Source of the DNA: JAUVPB01 sp965223695 | GTDB taxonomy: Bacteria > Actinomycetota > Thermoleophilia > Gaiellales > Gaiellaceae | DNA length: 64,000 bases | NCBI GenBank assembly: GCA_965223695.1 | Contig: CBDCXJ010000027.1 | Span: forward strand, 1 to 64,000 | Direction of reading: 5' to 3' | Shown: one piece after another, positions 1 through 8,237 of the stretch | Layout: every line of letters begins with the position of its first letter | Numbering within the stretch: position 1 is the first letter of the stretch | Translations under genes and position numbers: made by a program | Notes under the pieces: model-generated | Seen by the model: the letters and a program-made list of their open reading frames with translations, nothing else | What the model was told of the DNA's origin: nothing | The model's database searches: none

Positions 1-84
1 CATCTCCCTGGGGTCCTCGACCTTGTCCATGGCAGAGCTCGCCTTCGCCTTGAAGAGCAGTAAGAACCTAGATATGAGACCCAA
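1..84 (-). CDS. pspA: PspA/IM30 family protein, N-terminal fragment
   Basis: This is the first 28 codons of a leftward gene that runs off the window edge. The start is TTG (82-84), preceded by a strong AAGGAGGTGA ribosome binding site. The translation begins MGLISRFLLLFKAKASSAMD and continues KVEDPREM. That matches the start of PspA/IM30 (phage shock protein A), whose N-terminal amphipathic helix binds membranes and is followed by a conserved D-K-x-E-D-P. The family forms membrane-remodelling rods that protect the envelope under stress. It lies just beyond a two-component pair of the type that often governs envelope stress responses, so a link is plausible but unproven. Only the N-terminus is visible, so the call rests on motif resemblance. 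Confidence 0.7.
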   Translation of the reverse strand, partial: MGLISRFLLLFKAKASSAMDKVEDPREM

Positions 85-284
85 CTCGTCACCTCCTTCT
101 GAGTGATTCGCTCTCGATTCTGGACGAATCAAGTACAGGCAACGAGGTACGGATGACCCAAAGTCGCGTGGTAGGGGTACCGTTGGGTGAGGATGTGAGT
201 GGGTCCGGTGAGGCTGCGATTGGCTAGGGGCTGAGAGGGTGGAACCACCCAGGATGGGTTGGCCCAAGAGATCAGAGCCCTGCC

Positions 285-340
285 GGGGGTTCTAAGGGGG
301 CCTGGCCCCCTTTGCGGGGTTTGGGGGCGTCCCCCAGGGG
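285..340 (+). repeat. GC-rich palindromic repeat, family 1 copy A
   Basis: The element begins GGGGGTTCTAAGGGGG and contains CCCCCTTTGCGGGGTTTGG, ending near CCCCCAGGGG. It holds two overlapping stem-loops made of G-runs and C-runs. Related copies lie at 8073-8121 (opposite strand) and 10157-10218. This copy starts the downstream flank of the leftward response regulator gene. The rest of 85-397 contains no gene that I can recognise. Confidence 0.75.
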
Positions 341-397
341 ATCACTCTCCGGGTGGGCGGGTGGGACAGATCAGGCGGTGCGCACTTGCATCCGAAC

Positions 398-1060
398 CTA
401 GTCGGACTTGGGTGGATCCACCAGGCCGTGGCGGGTAGCAAACGACGCGGCTTCGCTGCGGCGTCCCAGCCCGAGCTTGTCCAGGATGCGGCTGACGTGA
501 TTGCGGGCCGTATGTCCGCTTATGATCAGCTGACCCGCGATCTCCCGGTTGGTCATGCCCTGGGCGACCAGGGCCAGAACCTCTTTCTCGCGCTCGGAAA
601 GAGAGGCCAGCTCCCAGGACTGCTCCTTGGCGGTCAGTTCCTTCAGGCGGGAAAACACCCGAGAGGTGACGCCTGGGTCCAGGAGCGACTCCCCGGCGGC
701 GACGGACCTCAACGCGCTCAGAAGCTCCGCGCGGCTCGTGTTTTTCAGCAGATAGCCCGCCGCCCCCGCCATGATCGACGCGAAGACCGCGTCCTCGTCG
801 CTGTAAGAGGTCAGCATCACGACCCTCGTTTCGGGAAGCTCCTCACGGAGCCGGCGGCAGGCCTCGATCCCATCGGTGCCCGGCATCCGGACGTCCATGA
901 GAACGACGTCGGGCCGGTGTATCTCAGCCTCCCGCATCGCGGCCTGGGCGTCGCCCACGTCCGCGACCACCTCGATGTCGTCCTCCGGCTCCAGCGCGGA
1001 TCTCAGGCCCATGCGTACAACCTCGTGGTCGTCCACGATCATCACCTTAGTTGACCTCAT
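398..1060 (-). CDS. NarL/LiaR-type response regulator
   Basis: A 220-aa two-component response regulator that binds DNA when phosphorylated. The receiver domain (about residues 4-120) has acidic residues D10 and D11, phosphoacceptor D56 in VVLMDVRMPG and conserved K106 in GYLLKN. The C-terminal LuxR/GerE helix-turn-helix (about 152-206) has LSEREKEVLALVAQGMTNREI. It overlaps the upstream sensor kinase gene by 14 nt, so the two are translationally coupled and almost certainly cognate. NarL-family regulators of this architecture handle envelope stress (LiaR/VraR) or redox and nitrate signals (NarL/DegU). The actual signal cannot be read from the sequence. Repeat A lies just downstream. Confidence 0.95.
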   Translation of the reverse strand: MRSTKVMIVDDHEVVRMGLRSALEPEDDIEVVADVGDAQAAMREAEIHRPDVVLMDVRMPGTDGIEACRRLREELPETRVVMLTSYSDEDAVFASIMAGAAGYLLKNTSRAELLSALRSVAAGESLLDPGVTSRVFSRLKELTAKEQSWELASLSEREKEVLALVAQGMTNREIAGQLIISGHTARNHVSRILDKLGLGRRSEAASFATRHGLVDPPKSD

Positions 1061-2312
1061 GCTTCACCTCCTGCGCCGGCAGTGCGACGCTGATGCAGGT
1101 CCCCTCGTCGGGTGCGCTGGTCATCTCAAAGGTGCCGCCCATCTCCTCGGCCCTGTCACGCATGTTGTCCAGGCCATAGCCGGGCCGAAGGTTGTCGACG
1201 TCGAAACCGGCCCCCTCATCTCTCACGGTCAGGCGAACTAGTCCGGGCTCGAACGTCAGATCCACGGTAACCTTGGACGCCCTAGCGTGCTTGAGGACGT
1301 TCGCCAGCGCCTCCTGGAGGAGCCTGTAGAAGCCGGTCGCGACGGCCATCGGCACCTGGAACGGCTCTCCTTGCACCGAGACGCTAACGGGCAGCCCCGA
1401 GACCATCTCGAACTCTTTAGCCTGGTTCTCGGCCACGGCCTCCAGCCCGCTCTCGCCGGCGAGAAGCGGCTTCACGTCATAGATGTAGTGACGCGTCTCA
1501 AGCAGGGTCTTCTTGGCCAGAGGGACCAGCTTTTGGAGCCGGTCCCGAAGGACCGGGCCGTTCTCCCTCTCGGCGAGGTCGGCACAGGTCTCCAGGCTCA
1601 GGCTGAGGGCGTACATCGACTGGGCGACCCCGTCGTGGATCTCACGGGCGATGCGGGCCCGCTCCTCCTGAGCAGCCAGCGCGGCCTCCTGGGCTTTCTT
1701 CTGGAGCTCCAGGTTCTCTTGCGCCCTGGCCCGCTCGGCCTCGACCGCCTCCCGGCGCCGGCTCGTCTCCAACCGGACCATCAGGTTGGCCGCGGCCACC
1801 ACGGCGAACATCGTCACGATCCGCACCGTCAATACGCGTTCCTCCCGGTTTTCGACGCTGATTCCGGGGTCGAGGGCCAGACTGATCGCCAGGTAGGCGG
1901 CGGCCACCGCGGTTACGGCCGCGAAGCTCAGGCGGCGTGAAGAGAATACGAGAGAAAGGCCGAGCAGCGCGGGATAGTAGAACACGAAGAACGTATTGTC
2001 GAACCGGCTGGTTATGCCGATACCGGCCGTGATGATGCTCAGGTCCATTATGCTCAGCGCCAGGACATAGGCTCGGGTGACTGGACGGCCTCTCCAAAGC
2101 CTCCAATGGACGTAACCATTGACGGCGCTCAACGCGACGCCCATGCCGTCCAGGATGAACAGGGTAGAGTCGGCCTCGACCCGGTAGTTGAGGACGAAGA
2201 GCCACGCGGCCAGCAGGAACCACCGGGCGACCACGGCAATGCGCTGCGTGTATCGATAGTCGTCGAAGACAGCGTATGTCGGAAGGGTGTTACGCTCCAC
2301 GGCCTCGCTCAT
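1047..2312 (-). CDS. Membrane sensor histidine kinase (HisKA_3)
   Basis: A 421-aa sensor kinase partner of the adjacent response regulator. Residues about 25-180 are hydrophobic and form roughly six membrane helices with no large extracytoplasmic domain. A coiled-coil linker (about 180-215) follows. The dimerisation/phosphoacceptor motif EERARIAREIHDGVAQS carries H226, typical of HisKA_3 kinases that pair with LuxR-type regulators. The C-terminal HATPase_c domain shows the N-box (EALANVLKHA) and a G-box (RDEGAGFD, then GYGLDNMRDRAEEMGG). The 390-nt region upstream, divergent from uspA, carries the phased repeats described separately and could contain its promoter. Ligand unknown. The membrane layout suggests sensing within the bilayer, which is inference. 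Confidence 0.93.
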   Translation of the reverse strand: MSEAVERNTLPTYAVFDDYRYTQRIAVVARWFLLAAWLFVLNYRVEADSTLFILDGMGVALSAVNGYVHWRLWRGRPVTRAYVLALSIMDLSIITAGIGITSRFDNTFFVFYYPALLGLSLVFSSRRLSFAAVTAVAAAYLAISLALDPGISVENREERVLTVRIVTMFAVVAAANLMVRLETSRRREAVEAERARAQENLELQKKAQEAALAAQEERARIAREIHDGVAQSMYALSLSLETCADLAERENGPVLRDRLQKLVPLAKKTLLETRHYIYDVKPLLAGESGLEAVAENQAKEFEMVSGLPVSVSVQGEPFQVPMAVATGFYRLLQEALANVLKHARASKVTVDLTFEPGLVRLTVRDEGAGFDVDNLRPGYGLDNMRDRAEEMGGTFEMTSAPDEGTCISVALPAQEVKHEVN

Positions 2313-2567
2313 TCAGAACGTAATTCGTGAGGCTCACAGTCTAGCGAAATCGCTTCGATTCCGCCAGCAGCGCCTTGCGCCTCATGGCGGCAGCCCGAAA
2401 ATGTCCGCCGATCGTGCGAGAGCATCGGTCGTGAGCGGCCGCGCGCCGCAACGACAGCCTCTCCCGAAGTAGAGCGTCCGGGCTCCGTTCTGCCCGCAAT
2501 TCCGAAGCCTCACTTCTCGGAAAAACTGGGGGTTGCCTCTCCGGTTTCGGGGATATAACATTGCCTC

Positions 2568-2607
2568 GGTGAATTTCCGGTGAACATTCGGTGAACCGCC
2601 GGTGAAT
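2568..2607. promoter_or_regulatory. Four GGTGAAY direct repeats at 11-bp spacing (PHO-box-like)
   Basis: GGTGAA occurs at 2568, 2579, 2590 and 2601, exactly one repeat per 11 bp. Read on the minus strand the units are ATTCACC, GTTCACC, GTTCACC and ATTCACC, each followed by four variable bases. OmpR/PhoB-family regulators bind 7+4-nt direct repeats, and GTTCACC is the known Streptomyces PhoP repeat unit. The array lies between the divergent histidine kinase (start 2312) and uspA (start 2703). A TATAAC hexamer at 2554-2559 could be a rightward -10 box, which would place the array at the start of the transcript. The rest of 2313-2702 shows nothing else recognisable. Confidence 0.6.
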
Positions 2608-2702
2608 CACGTCGTTGCCGGACCGCTGTCTGGCCCTGTGGCGATGCCTACCTGGGACACGGTCCACCGCGGTGGGGATCGCCGGGTCGTGAGGAGGCTC
2701 CC

Positions 2703-3173
2703 ATCTTCTCGAATATTCTACTGCCACTTGACGGCTCCGGCCTCGGCGAGAAGGCGCTTCCGACCGCCTTAGATCTCGTCAAGACCTTCAACGCCACGCT
2801 TCATCTGATCCAGGTTATCTCGCGGCACGTGGAGATCGAGGGGGGCAGCGCGGGCATGGGCATCTCGCCGGCCGCCCTGGAGCTTGAGAGAGACCTTGCG
2901 AGAAACCTCGTGGAGGCGCGCCTATCGAGGGGCAGACAGTACCTCGACGGGATCGCGGCGCAGCTCAAGACCCAGGGCCTCACCGTGAAGACTACCCTCG
3001 CCGAGGGCGCCGCGGACGAGAACATTGTCGACTACGCCAAAAACAACGACATCGACCTCATCACGATGAGCAGGCACGGGTACATCGGCCTCAAGCGGTT
3101 CTTCATGGGAAGCGTGACGGACCGGGTCATTCGTAACGGCGACACGCCCGTTCTGGTGCTGCCGGCTAGGTAG
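2703..3173 (+). CDS. Universal stress protein (UspA family), apparent ATC start
   Basis: Translation gives about 156 aa beginning (M)FSNILLPLDGSGLGEKALP, a classic Usp N-terminus. The C-terminus has the ATP-binding pattern MSRHGYIGLKRFFMGSVTDR then PVLVLPAR (the G-x2-R-x9-G-S-V-T/S signature). UspA proteins are small cytoplasmic nucleotide-binding stress proteins. The first homologous codon at 2703 is ATC, not ATG, yet a perfect AGGAGG lies 5 nt before it and no in-frame ATG/GTG/TTG fits the family start. Either this is a base error, a mutated start or a rare AUC initiation. The next in-frame ATG (2829 region) would delete the first 42 residues, including the nucleotide-binding strand. The phased repeats lie about 95 nt upstream. 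Confidence 0.88.
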   Translation: MFSNILLPLDGSGLGEKALPTALDLVKTFNATLHLIQVISRHVEIEGGSAGMGISPAALELERDLARNLVEARLSRGRQYLDGIAAQLKTQGLTVKTTLAEGAADENIVDYAKNNDIDLITMSRHGYIGLKRFFMGSVTDRVIRNGDTPVLVLPAR

Positions 3174-3253
3174 GCCGAGCCGGACCCGAGGGTGTGGATG
3201 AGGCAGCGACCTCCTGAACAGACAGGACTAGACCAGTCCCGAGGAGGCGAGCG

Positions 3254-3379
3254 ATGGGCGAAGACGTGAAGGTGCGCGCGGTCCGAGCCTACGAGAACTG
3301 GGTGGGCCTGGTACTCACCCTGTACATGGTGCTGGTCGTACTGCTGATGAGGTACGTCGAGAAGGTCTCTTGGTGGTAG
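3254..3379 (+). CDS. 41-aa single-pass membrane protein
   Basis: A short ORF with an excellent ribosome binding site (GAGGAGG, 6-7 nt before ATG) encodes 41 residues. It starts MGEDVKVRAVRAYENWVG, continues with a hydrophobic stretch (LVLTLYMVLVVLLM) and ends RYVEKVSWW. The hydrophobic segment is long enough to span the membrane once, with charged flanks and a C-terminal Trp pair. It starts 80 nt after uspA and may be co-transcribed. I do not recognise a family. Small proteins of this kind often regulate a membrane complex, but nothing here shows a partner. The good translation signal and compact layout support it being a real gene. Confidence 0.55.
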   Translation: MGEDVKVRAVRAYENWVGLVLTLYMVLVVLLMRYVEKVSWW

Positions 3380-3516
3380 GGGCCGGCCCTTCGCAGGGGG
3401 AGCGTCAGGCAGAGATCGTCGCGGGCTCTCCCTCGCGGGATGATGAAATATGTGGTGTGCAGATCCCGACAGGTCGGGATTGCCGGGAGTCTGAGAGCCT
3501 GCCCTGGGCCCGTCGA

Positions 3517-3538
3517 AGGGGCTTCTTAAGACGCCCCT
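3517..3538. terminator. Stem-loop between small membrane protein and zinc-ribbon gene
   Basis: AGGGGC (3517-3522) pairs with GCCCCT (3533-3538) across a 10-nt AT-rich loop, immediately before the stop of the leftward zinc-ribbon gene. It could serve convergent transcription. A second perfect hairpin, ATCCCGAC-AG-GTCGGGAT, lies at 3463-3480 in the same intergenic gap. No long T-run follows either, so intrinsic termination is likely rather than certain. Confidence 0.4.
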
Positions 3539-3539
3539 G

Positions 3540-3974
3540 CTAGCGGAACATCCCCTTGAACCGGTCGGACATCGACTTGGACTTTAGCTTCCGAAGCGTG
3601 TTGCTCCAGTCGGCCTCCGCCTGACCGGACCTGTTCAGATCCTTGATTCGCTGTTTCATCAGCTCGAGGACCCGCTTCTCCTCTCCGGCGTCGAGCCAGA
3701 AGCCGTGCTGCTCCTCGCAGACATCGAGCGGAAGGTTGACCGCCCGGTAGTTGAACGTCTTCATGGGCCCGGAGCACCTGGGACACGAGATGTCGCTCGC
3801 CCGTACCGCATACATCATGGTCCCCTTGAGGCGGTCGTCGTCCATCTCTGTGTCCTCGAGCTGATCCAGCTCGTCGTAATCGAGCCAGAGGCCCTTGCAT
3901 TCAGAGCAACGGTCCACCTCGATGCCCTTGTACGTCTCCAGCGTCAGCGTTCCGCTGCATCTCGGACAGGTCAT
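3540..3974 (-). CDS. Zinc-ribbon (zf-TFIIB type) protein
   Basis: From the ATG at 3974 the protein has 144 aa. This start is chosen because the translation begins right at the first ribbon (MTCPRCSGTLTLE) and has a GGAGGG ribosome binding site; an upstream extension has neither. Two zinc knuckle pairs are visible, CPRC...CSEC with KGLWLDYDELDQLE near the N-terminus and CPRC later followed by LPLDVCEEQHGFWLDAGE. The pattern C-P-x-C...C...GxW(L/F)D is typical of the zf-TFIIB family, small proteins of unknown role found in many bacteria. The C-terminus is basic (LRKLKSKSMSDRFKGMFR). It is transcribed away from the HyuAB gene and shares that divergent promoter region. Confidence 0.82.
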   Translation of the reverse strand: MTCPRCSGTLTLETYKGIEVDRCSECKGLWLDYDELDQLEDTEMDDDRLKGTMMYAVRASDISCPRCSGPMKTFNYRAVNLPLDVCEEQHGFWLDAGEEKRVLELMKQRIKDLNRSGQAEADWSNTLRKLKSKSMSDRFKGMFR

Positions 3975-4164
3975 GCGTGTTCTCCCTCCGGACGGAAACG
4001 CCCGGTCCTTGCCTGCTGTCCACAGCGCCACAGGTACTGTAACGGCGCGGCAGGCGATCGGTTTGCCCTATTATCGCATAGTGAAGGTATACTAGGCGCC
4101 GTGCCGAAAACGGCTCCGGCCCTGCCCCCCAAGCCCGTGAAAAAGAAAGACGGGCATATCTGAG

Positions 4165-4190
4165 GGACACCCCTTCGGGGGAGGCTCCCA
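4165..4190 (+). promoter_or_regulatory. UUCG-capped hairpin in the hyuAB leader
   Basis: GGGA (4165-4168) and TCCC (4187-4190) enclose CCCC-TTCG-GGGG (4171-4182), a stable tetraloop stem about 45 nt before the ribosome binding site of the HyuAB gene. A possible promoter is TATACT (4088-4093) with TTGCCC 19 nt upstream, which is a weak match. The hairpin could be a leader attenuator or simply a stabilising element. The function is inferred only from position. Confidence 0.3.
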
Positions 4191-4247
4191 CCATTGGGAC
4201 GAGGGCTGGCATGCCGGAGATTCAGGCACGACCCCAAGGAGGCACCA

Positions 4248-7200
4248 TTGTTCAAGATCGGAATCGACGTCGGCGGCACCTTCACCGACCTAGTGGTCGT
4301 GAAATCGGGAGACCCTCCCCGGTACTTCAAGACCCAGTCGACGCCCCGCGACCCCTCCGACGGCCTGATGAACGGGCTCAAGGACGCGGCCGCCGCCTAT
4401 GGCCTTTCGCCGGAGGGGCTCCTGGCCCAGACGGAGCTTGTCGTCCACGGGACGACCGTCGCGACGAACACACTGGTCGAGCGAAAGGGCGCGAAGGTCG
4501 GCCTCATCACCACCGAGGGGTTCAGGGACCTGCTCGAGCTACGGGAGGGTCTGAAGGAAGACCGCTACAACCTCCGGATGAAGCCCGTCGAGCCCCTGGC
4601 TCTGCGGCACATGCGCGTCGGAGTCCCGGAGCGGACCCGCTCTAATGGGAAGGTAGAGACGCCGCTCGATGAGGAGGCGCTCGAACAGGCTCTCGACTAC
4701 TTGAAAGAGGAGGGGGCGGAGGCGTTGGCCGTCTGCTTCCTGTTCTCGTTCCTCAATCCCGCGCACGAGAGGCGCGTCGCGGAACGGATCAAGGTCAGAT
4801 TCCCCGATATCTACGCGTCTTACTCCCACGAGGTCCTTCCGCAGATCAAGGAGTTCGATCGGGTCAGCACGACAGTCGTCAACTCGTACGTAGGTCCGGT
4901 CTTCGGCCGGTACCTCCTGAACCTCCAGAAACGGCTCGCCTCCGTCAGCCACGATCGAGAGATACTTATCATGCAGTCGAACGGCGGAGTCGCACCCATC
5001 AGCGACTCCAGCCGGCTAGCGGTTCGGGCGATCCTGTCCGGTCCGGCGGGTGGCGTTCGAGGAGCGTCTTACTACGGCGAGGTGCAGGGAGTCTCCAGGA
5101 TCATCGGGTTCGACATGGGCGGGACCAGCACCGACATCTCTCTGATCGAGGACGGACGCCCGCACCTGACCACCGAGCAGTTCGAGTGGGGCTGGAAGAT
5201 CGCCGTGCCGATGATCGACATCCAGACACTCGGCGCCGGAGGCGGCAGCATCGCGCGGGTCGACGCCGGCGGCATCCTGCGGGTAGGGCCCGACAGCGCA
5301 GGTGCCGATCCCGGTCCGGCGTGCTACGGCAAGGGCGGTGAAGCCCCGACCGTTACAGACGCTAACCTGGTGCTGGGCTATCTCGACCCTGACAACTTCC
5401 TGGGCGGCGCGGCCAAGCTCGACCCGGCCCTCGCCGAGGACGCGGTGAGCAAGCATATCGCCGAACCGCTCGGACTCTCCACGGTTGAGGCGGCGTACGG
5501 GGTGCACGAGGTGATCTCCACCGCGATGGCAGAGGGGATCCGCCTGATCTCGGTCAAGCGAGGCATCGACCCCCGCGACTTCGCGATCCTCGCGTTCGGC
5601 GGGGCCTCCGGGCTGCACGTCGGCAAGGTGGCCAGGCAGCTTCAGATCGAGAGGGTTCACATTCCCGCGGCCGCACCCGTACTTTCCGCCTACGGGATGC
5701 TGTCGACCGACCTCCAGTACGACCTCTCCCAGTCGCATCCGGCCAGCCTTGGCGACCTCCACCTGGACGCCGTGCGCGCGATACTGGATGAGCTGGAATC
5801 CCAGGGCAGGGAGAAGCTCGGCCTCCAAGGCGTGCCGGACCGGGACATCGAGGTGTTGCGGTCGGCGGACATGCGCTACCTGGACCAGGTTTACGAGGTC
5901 ACCGTTGACCTCCCGAACATCTCGCAGAGCGACGACCGCGTGATGTCCGAGTGGGCCGAGAGCTTCCACCGGCGCTACGAGGAGCTGTACTCCTATAGCC
6001 AGTTCGACCAGGAGATAAGGCTGGTCACCCTCAGGGTTTCGGTGCTGGGGCGCTTGCCCAGGACGGCCCCGCCAGAGCGGCTGGGTGGGGAGAGCCTGTC
6101 GGGGGCCGGCAAGGGGAGCCGGCGCGTCTATCTCGGTTCCTGGCAGGAGGTTCCGATCTACGACGGCACCCGTCTGGCAGCCGGGACGGAGATAGCCGGA
6201 CCGGCGATCGTCGAGTCCGACTTCACGACTCTCCTGGTCGAGCCGGGAGACAGCGCCACGGTCGACAGCCGTGGGGGCATCGAGCTGCGGGTCGCCGCCG
6301 ATGAGAGCCTCTCGGCGAGGGCCGGAGCGGTCGGAGGGGAGCGGCCGGACGTCGTCACACTGGCCGTTGTCGAGCACCGGCTCGAGTCCATCGCCCGAGA
6401 GATGATGGAGGTGATGCTGCGGACCGCTATGTCTCAGATCCTGAACTCCAGCCGCGACTTCTCAACGGCCATTCTCGACAAGGACTGTCAGCTCGTCGCC
6501 CAGGGCGAGGGGATCCCGGTCCACATCAGCGCGCTGCCGGTCGCCGTCGAGGCGGTCCGCGACTACTTCGGCGGCGAGATCGCGGAGGGCGACCTCTACG
6601 CCCTCAACGATCCCTACTTCGGCGGCAGTCACCTCCCCGATATCACCGTCATCCGGCCGATCTTCTACGAGGGGGCGCTCCTGTACTACGCGGTCAACAG
6701 GGCGCACCACAGCGACGTGGGCGGCGGAACCCACGGTGGCTACAACCCGGCGGCGACCGAGATCTACCACGAGGGCCTGCGCATCCCTCCCATCAAGCTA
6801 TACGACAGAGACGTCCCCCGGCGCGACCTGCTGCGGATGATGTCGATCAACGTACGCCATCCCGAGAACTTCCTCGGCGACCTGAACGCTCAGATAGGCT
6901 CGGTAAACGTGGCGGTCCGCCGGGTTCATACCCTTCTCGATGCCTATGGGCCCACCCTGCTCGCGTCGAGCGTCGCAGAGATCATACGAGGCACCGAGAG
7001 GCAGGTGCGCCAGGTCATATCCGACTGGCCGGACGGGGTGTACCAGGGCGAAAGCCTGCTGGACGACGACGGCTTCGAGCATGTCAACATACCCATCCGG
7101 GCCACCGTCGCCATCGACGGCGACAGCATGACCGTCGACCTGAGCGAGTCCAGCCCACAGGTCACGGGATTCGTCAACAGCGCCTACGCGAACACCAGGT

Positions 7201-7979
7201 CCATCGTTCACGCGGTGCTCATGTACATGGCGCCCGTCGACGTCGCCAAGAACGAGGGGTCCATGCGGGCGGTCAGGGTGATCGCGCCGAAGGGCCTGAT
7301 CGTCAACGCCAACCCCCCTGCGCCGGTGTGCATGAGCACGAACCACTGCGCCGAAGAGATCGCCGAGTCGGTTCTGAGGGCTCTCGCCTCGGCGGTGCCG
7401 GGCGCCGTCAACGCCGGATTCGGACGCCGCCTGCGCTACGCCATCACCGGAATCGACCCGCGGACCGGGCGCGAGTTCATCTGGCACTTCTTCCCCGCCC
7501 GCACCGGAGGCGGCGCCTCCCAGGGCTTCGACGGCTGGTCCGGAATCGGAGAGATCAACGTCGTCGGCGGCATCCGCAGCCCCAGCGTGGAGCTGACCGA
7601 GGAGCGGTTCCCCTTCTTCATCAGGAGTCACGAGATGCGCCCGGACTCGGGGGGAGACGGAGAGTGGCGCGGCGGCCTCGGCGGTGTGTGCGACCTGATC
7701 TACGAGGGACAGGGCGAGGCCCGGCTCAACACCGCCGGAGACGGCGTGATCAACCCCCCACCGGGGATGTTGGGCGGGCGCCCGGGGCTGCCGCACATTT
7801 ACAGCATAGTGTCGAACGGGACAGAACGGCTCCTCCGCTCGAAAGAGGCTGGGGTCACGGTCAAGCCGGGCGACGTGATCCGAGTGCTGTCAGCCGGAGG
7901 CGGAGGCTTCGGCGATCCGGCGGCCCGCTCCCAGGCGGCCCGCGACTGGGACATCAAGAACGGCTACTGCACGAAGTGA
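4248..7979 (+). CDS. Fused HyuA-HyuB hydantoinase/5-oxoprolinase family protein
   Basis: About 1,243 aa. It joins an HyuA-like ATPase half to an HyuB-like half, as in ATP-dependent 5-oxoprolinases and N-methylhydantoinases, which use ATP to open cyclic amides. The TTG start at 4248 follows AAGGAGG by 5 nt and places KIGIDVGGTFTDLVVV at the N-terminus (phosphate-binding motif of the actin-like ATPase fold). Later HyuA motifs are LSGPAGGVRGASY, GFDMGGTSTDISL and GAGGGSIARVD. The B half begins near residue 690 (LESIAREMMEVMLRTAMSQI) and includes LNDPYFGGSHLPDI and NRAHHSDVGGGTHGG. The exact substrate cannot be read from sequence. No permease or hydantoinase lies next to it, so it may act alone on a lactam. 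A second, only distantly similar fusion lies at 60069-63947. Confidence 0.93.
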   Translation: MFKIGIDVGGTFTDLVVVKSGDPPRYFKTQSTPRDPSDGLMNGLKDAAAAYGLSPEGLLAQTELVVHGTTVATNTLVERKGAKVGLITTEGFRDLLELREGLKEDRYNLRMKPVEPLALRHMRVGVPERTRSNGKVETPLDEEALEQALDYLKEEGAEALAVCFLFSFLNPAHERRVAERIKVRFPDIYASYSHEVLPQIKEFDRVSTTVVNSYVGPVFGRYLLNLQKRLASVSHDREILIMQSNGGVAPISDSSRLAVRAILSGPAGGVRGASYYGEVQGVSRIIGFDMGGTSTDISLIEDGRPHLTTEQFEWGWKIAVPMIDIQTLGAGGGSIARVDAGGILRVGPDSAGADPGPACYGKGGEAPTVTDANLVLGYLDPDNFLGGAAKLDPALAEDAVSKHIAEPLGLSTVEAAYGVHEVISTAMAEGIRLISVKRGIDPRDFAILAFGGASGLHVGKVARQLQIERVHIPAAAPVLSAYGMLSTDLQYDLSQSHPASLGDLHLDAVRAILDELESQGREKLGLQGVPDRDIEVLRSADMRYLDQVYEVTVDLPNISQSDDRVMSEWAESFHRRYEELYSYSQFDQEIRLVTLRVSVLGRLPRTAPPERLGGESLSGAGKGSRRVYLGSWQEVPIYDGTRLAAGTEIAGPAIVESDFTTLLVEPGDSATVDSRGGIELRVAADESLSARAGAVGGERPDVVTLAVVEHRLESIAREMMEVMLRTAMSQILNSSRDFSTAILDKDCQLVAQGEGIPVHISALPVAVEAVRDYFGGEIAEGDLYALNDPYFGGSHLPDITVIRPIFYEGALLYYAVNRAHHSDVGGGTHGGYNPAATEIYHEGLRIPPIKLYDRDVPRRDLLRMMSINVRHPENFLGDLNAQIGSVNVAVRRVHTLLDAYGPTLLASSVAEIIRGTERQVRQVISDWPDGVYQGESLLDDDGFEHVNIPIRATVAIDGDSMTVDLSESSPQVTGFVNSAYANTRSIVHAVLMYMAPVDVAKNEGSMRAVRVIAPKGLIVNANPPAPVCMSTNHCAEEIAESVLRALASAVPGAVNAGFGRRLRYAITGIDPRTGREFIWHFFPARTGGGASQGFDGWSGIGEINVVGGIRSPSVELTEERFPFFIRSHEMRPDSGGDGEWRGGLGGVCDLIYEGQGEARLNTAGDGVINPPPGMLGGRPGLPHIYSIVSNGTERLLRSKEAGVTVKPGDVIRVLSAGGGGFGDPAARSQAARDWDIKNGYCTK

Positions 7980-8072
7980 GCGGCTCTTCTTCCGCGGCAG
8001 AGCAGAGAGCGAGCTTAGGCATCTTCCCCTCCTTTGGGGTGCTCTCGTTCCCACCCACCCGCCCAAAGGGAT

Positions 8073-8121
8073 GGGGCCACCCCAAACCCCGCAAAGGGGG
8101 ACGTGCCCCCTTTGGAACCCC
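8073..8121 (-). repeat. GC-rich palindromic repeat, family 1 copy B
   Basis: On the minus strand this reads GGGGTTCCAAAGGGGG, then CCCCCTTTGCGGGGTTTGGG, matching copy A closely. It lies 94 nt after the stop of the rightward HyuAB gene and 117 nt before the DUF2277 start. Its orientation relative to the upstream gene is the same as for copies A and C. The rest of 7980-8237 contains no gene that I can see. Confidence 0.75.
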
Positions 8122-8237
8122 TTGGGACCCGTCTCCCGGGAGAGTGACGTACGCTGTCAACCGCTCCGTCACTTGGGCCGTGCCGTACAATGGTCGAACC
8201 CGGGTCAGCCGGAGTCCGTTCATCGAGAGGATCGAGG

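Noticed and set aside
5016..6377. Antisense ORF of 453 codons within HyuAB
   Set aside because: Composition is typical of the shadow of a GC-rich gene; no domain or ribosome binding site is visible.
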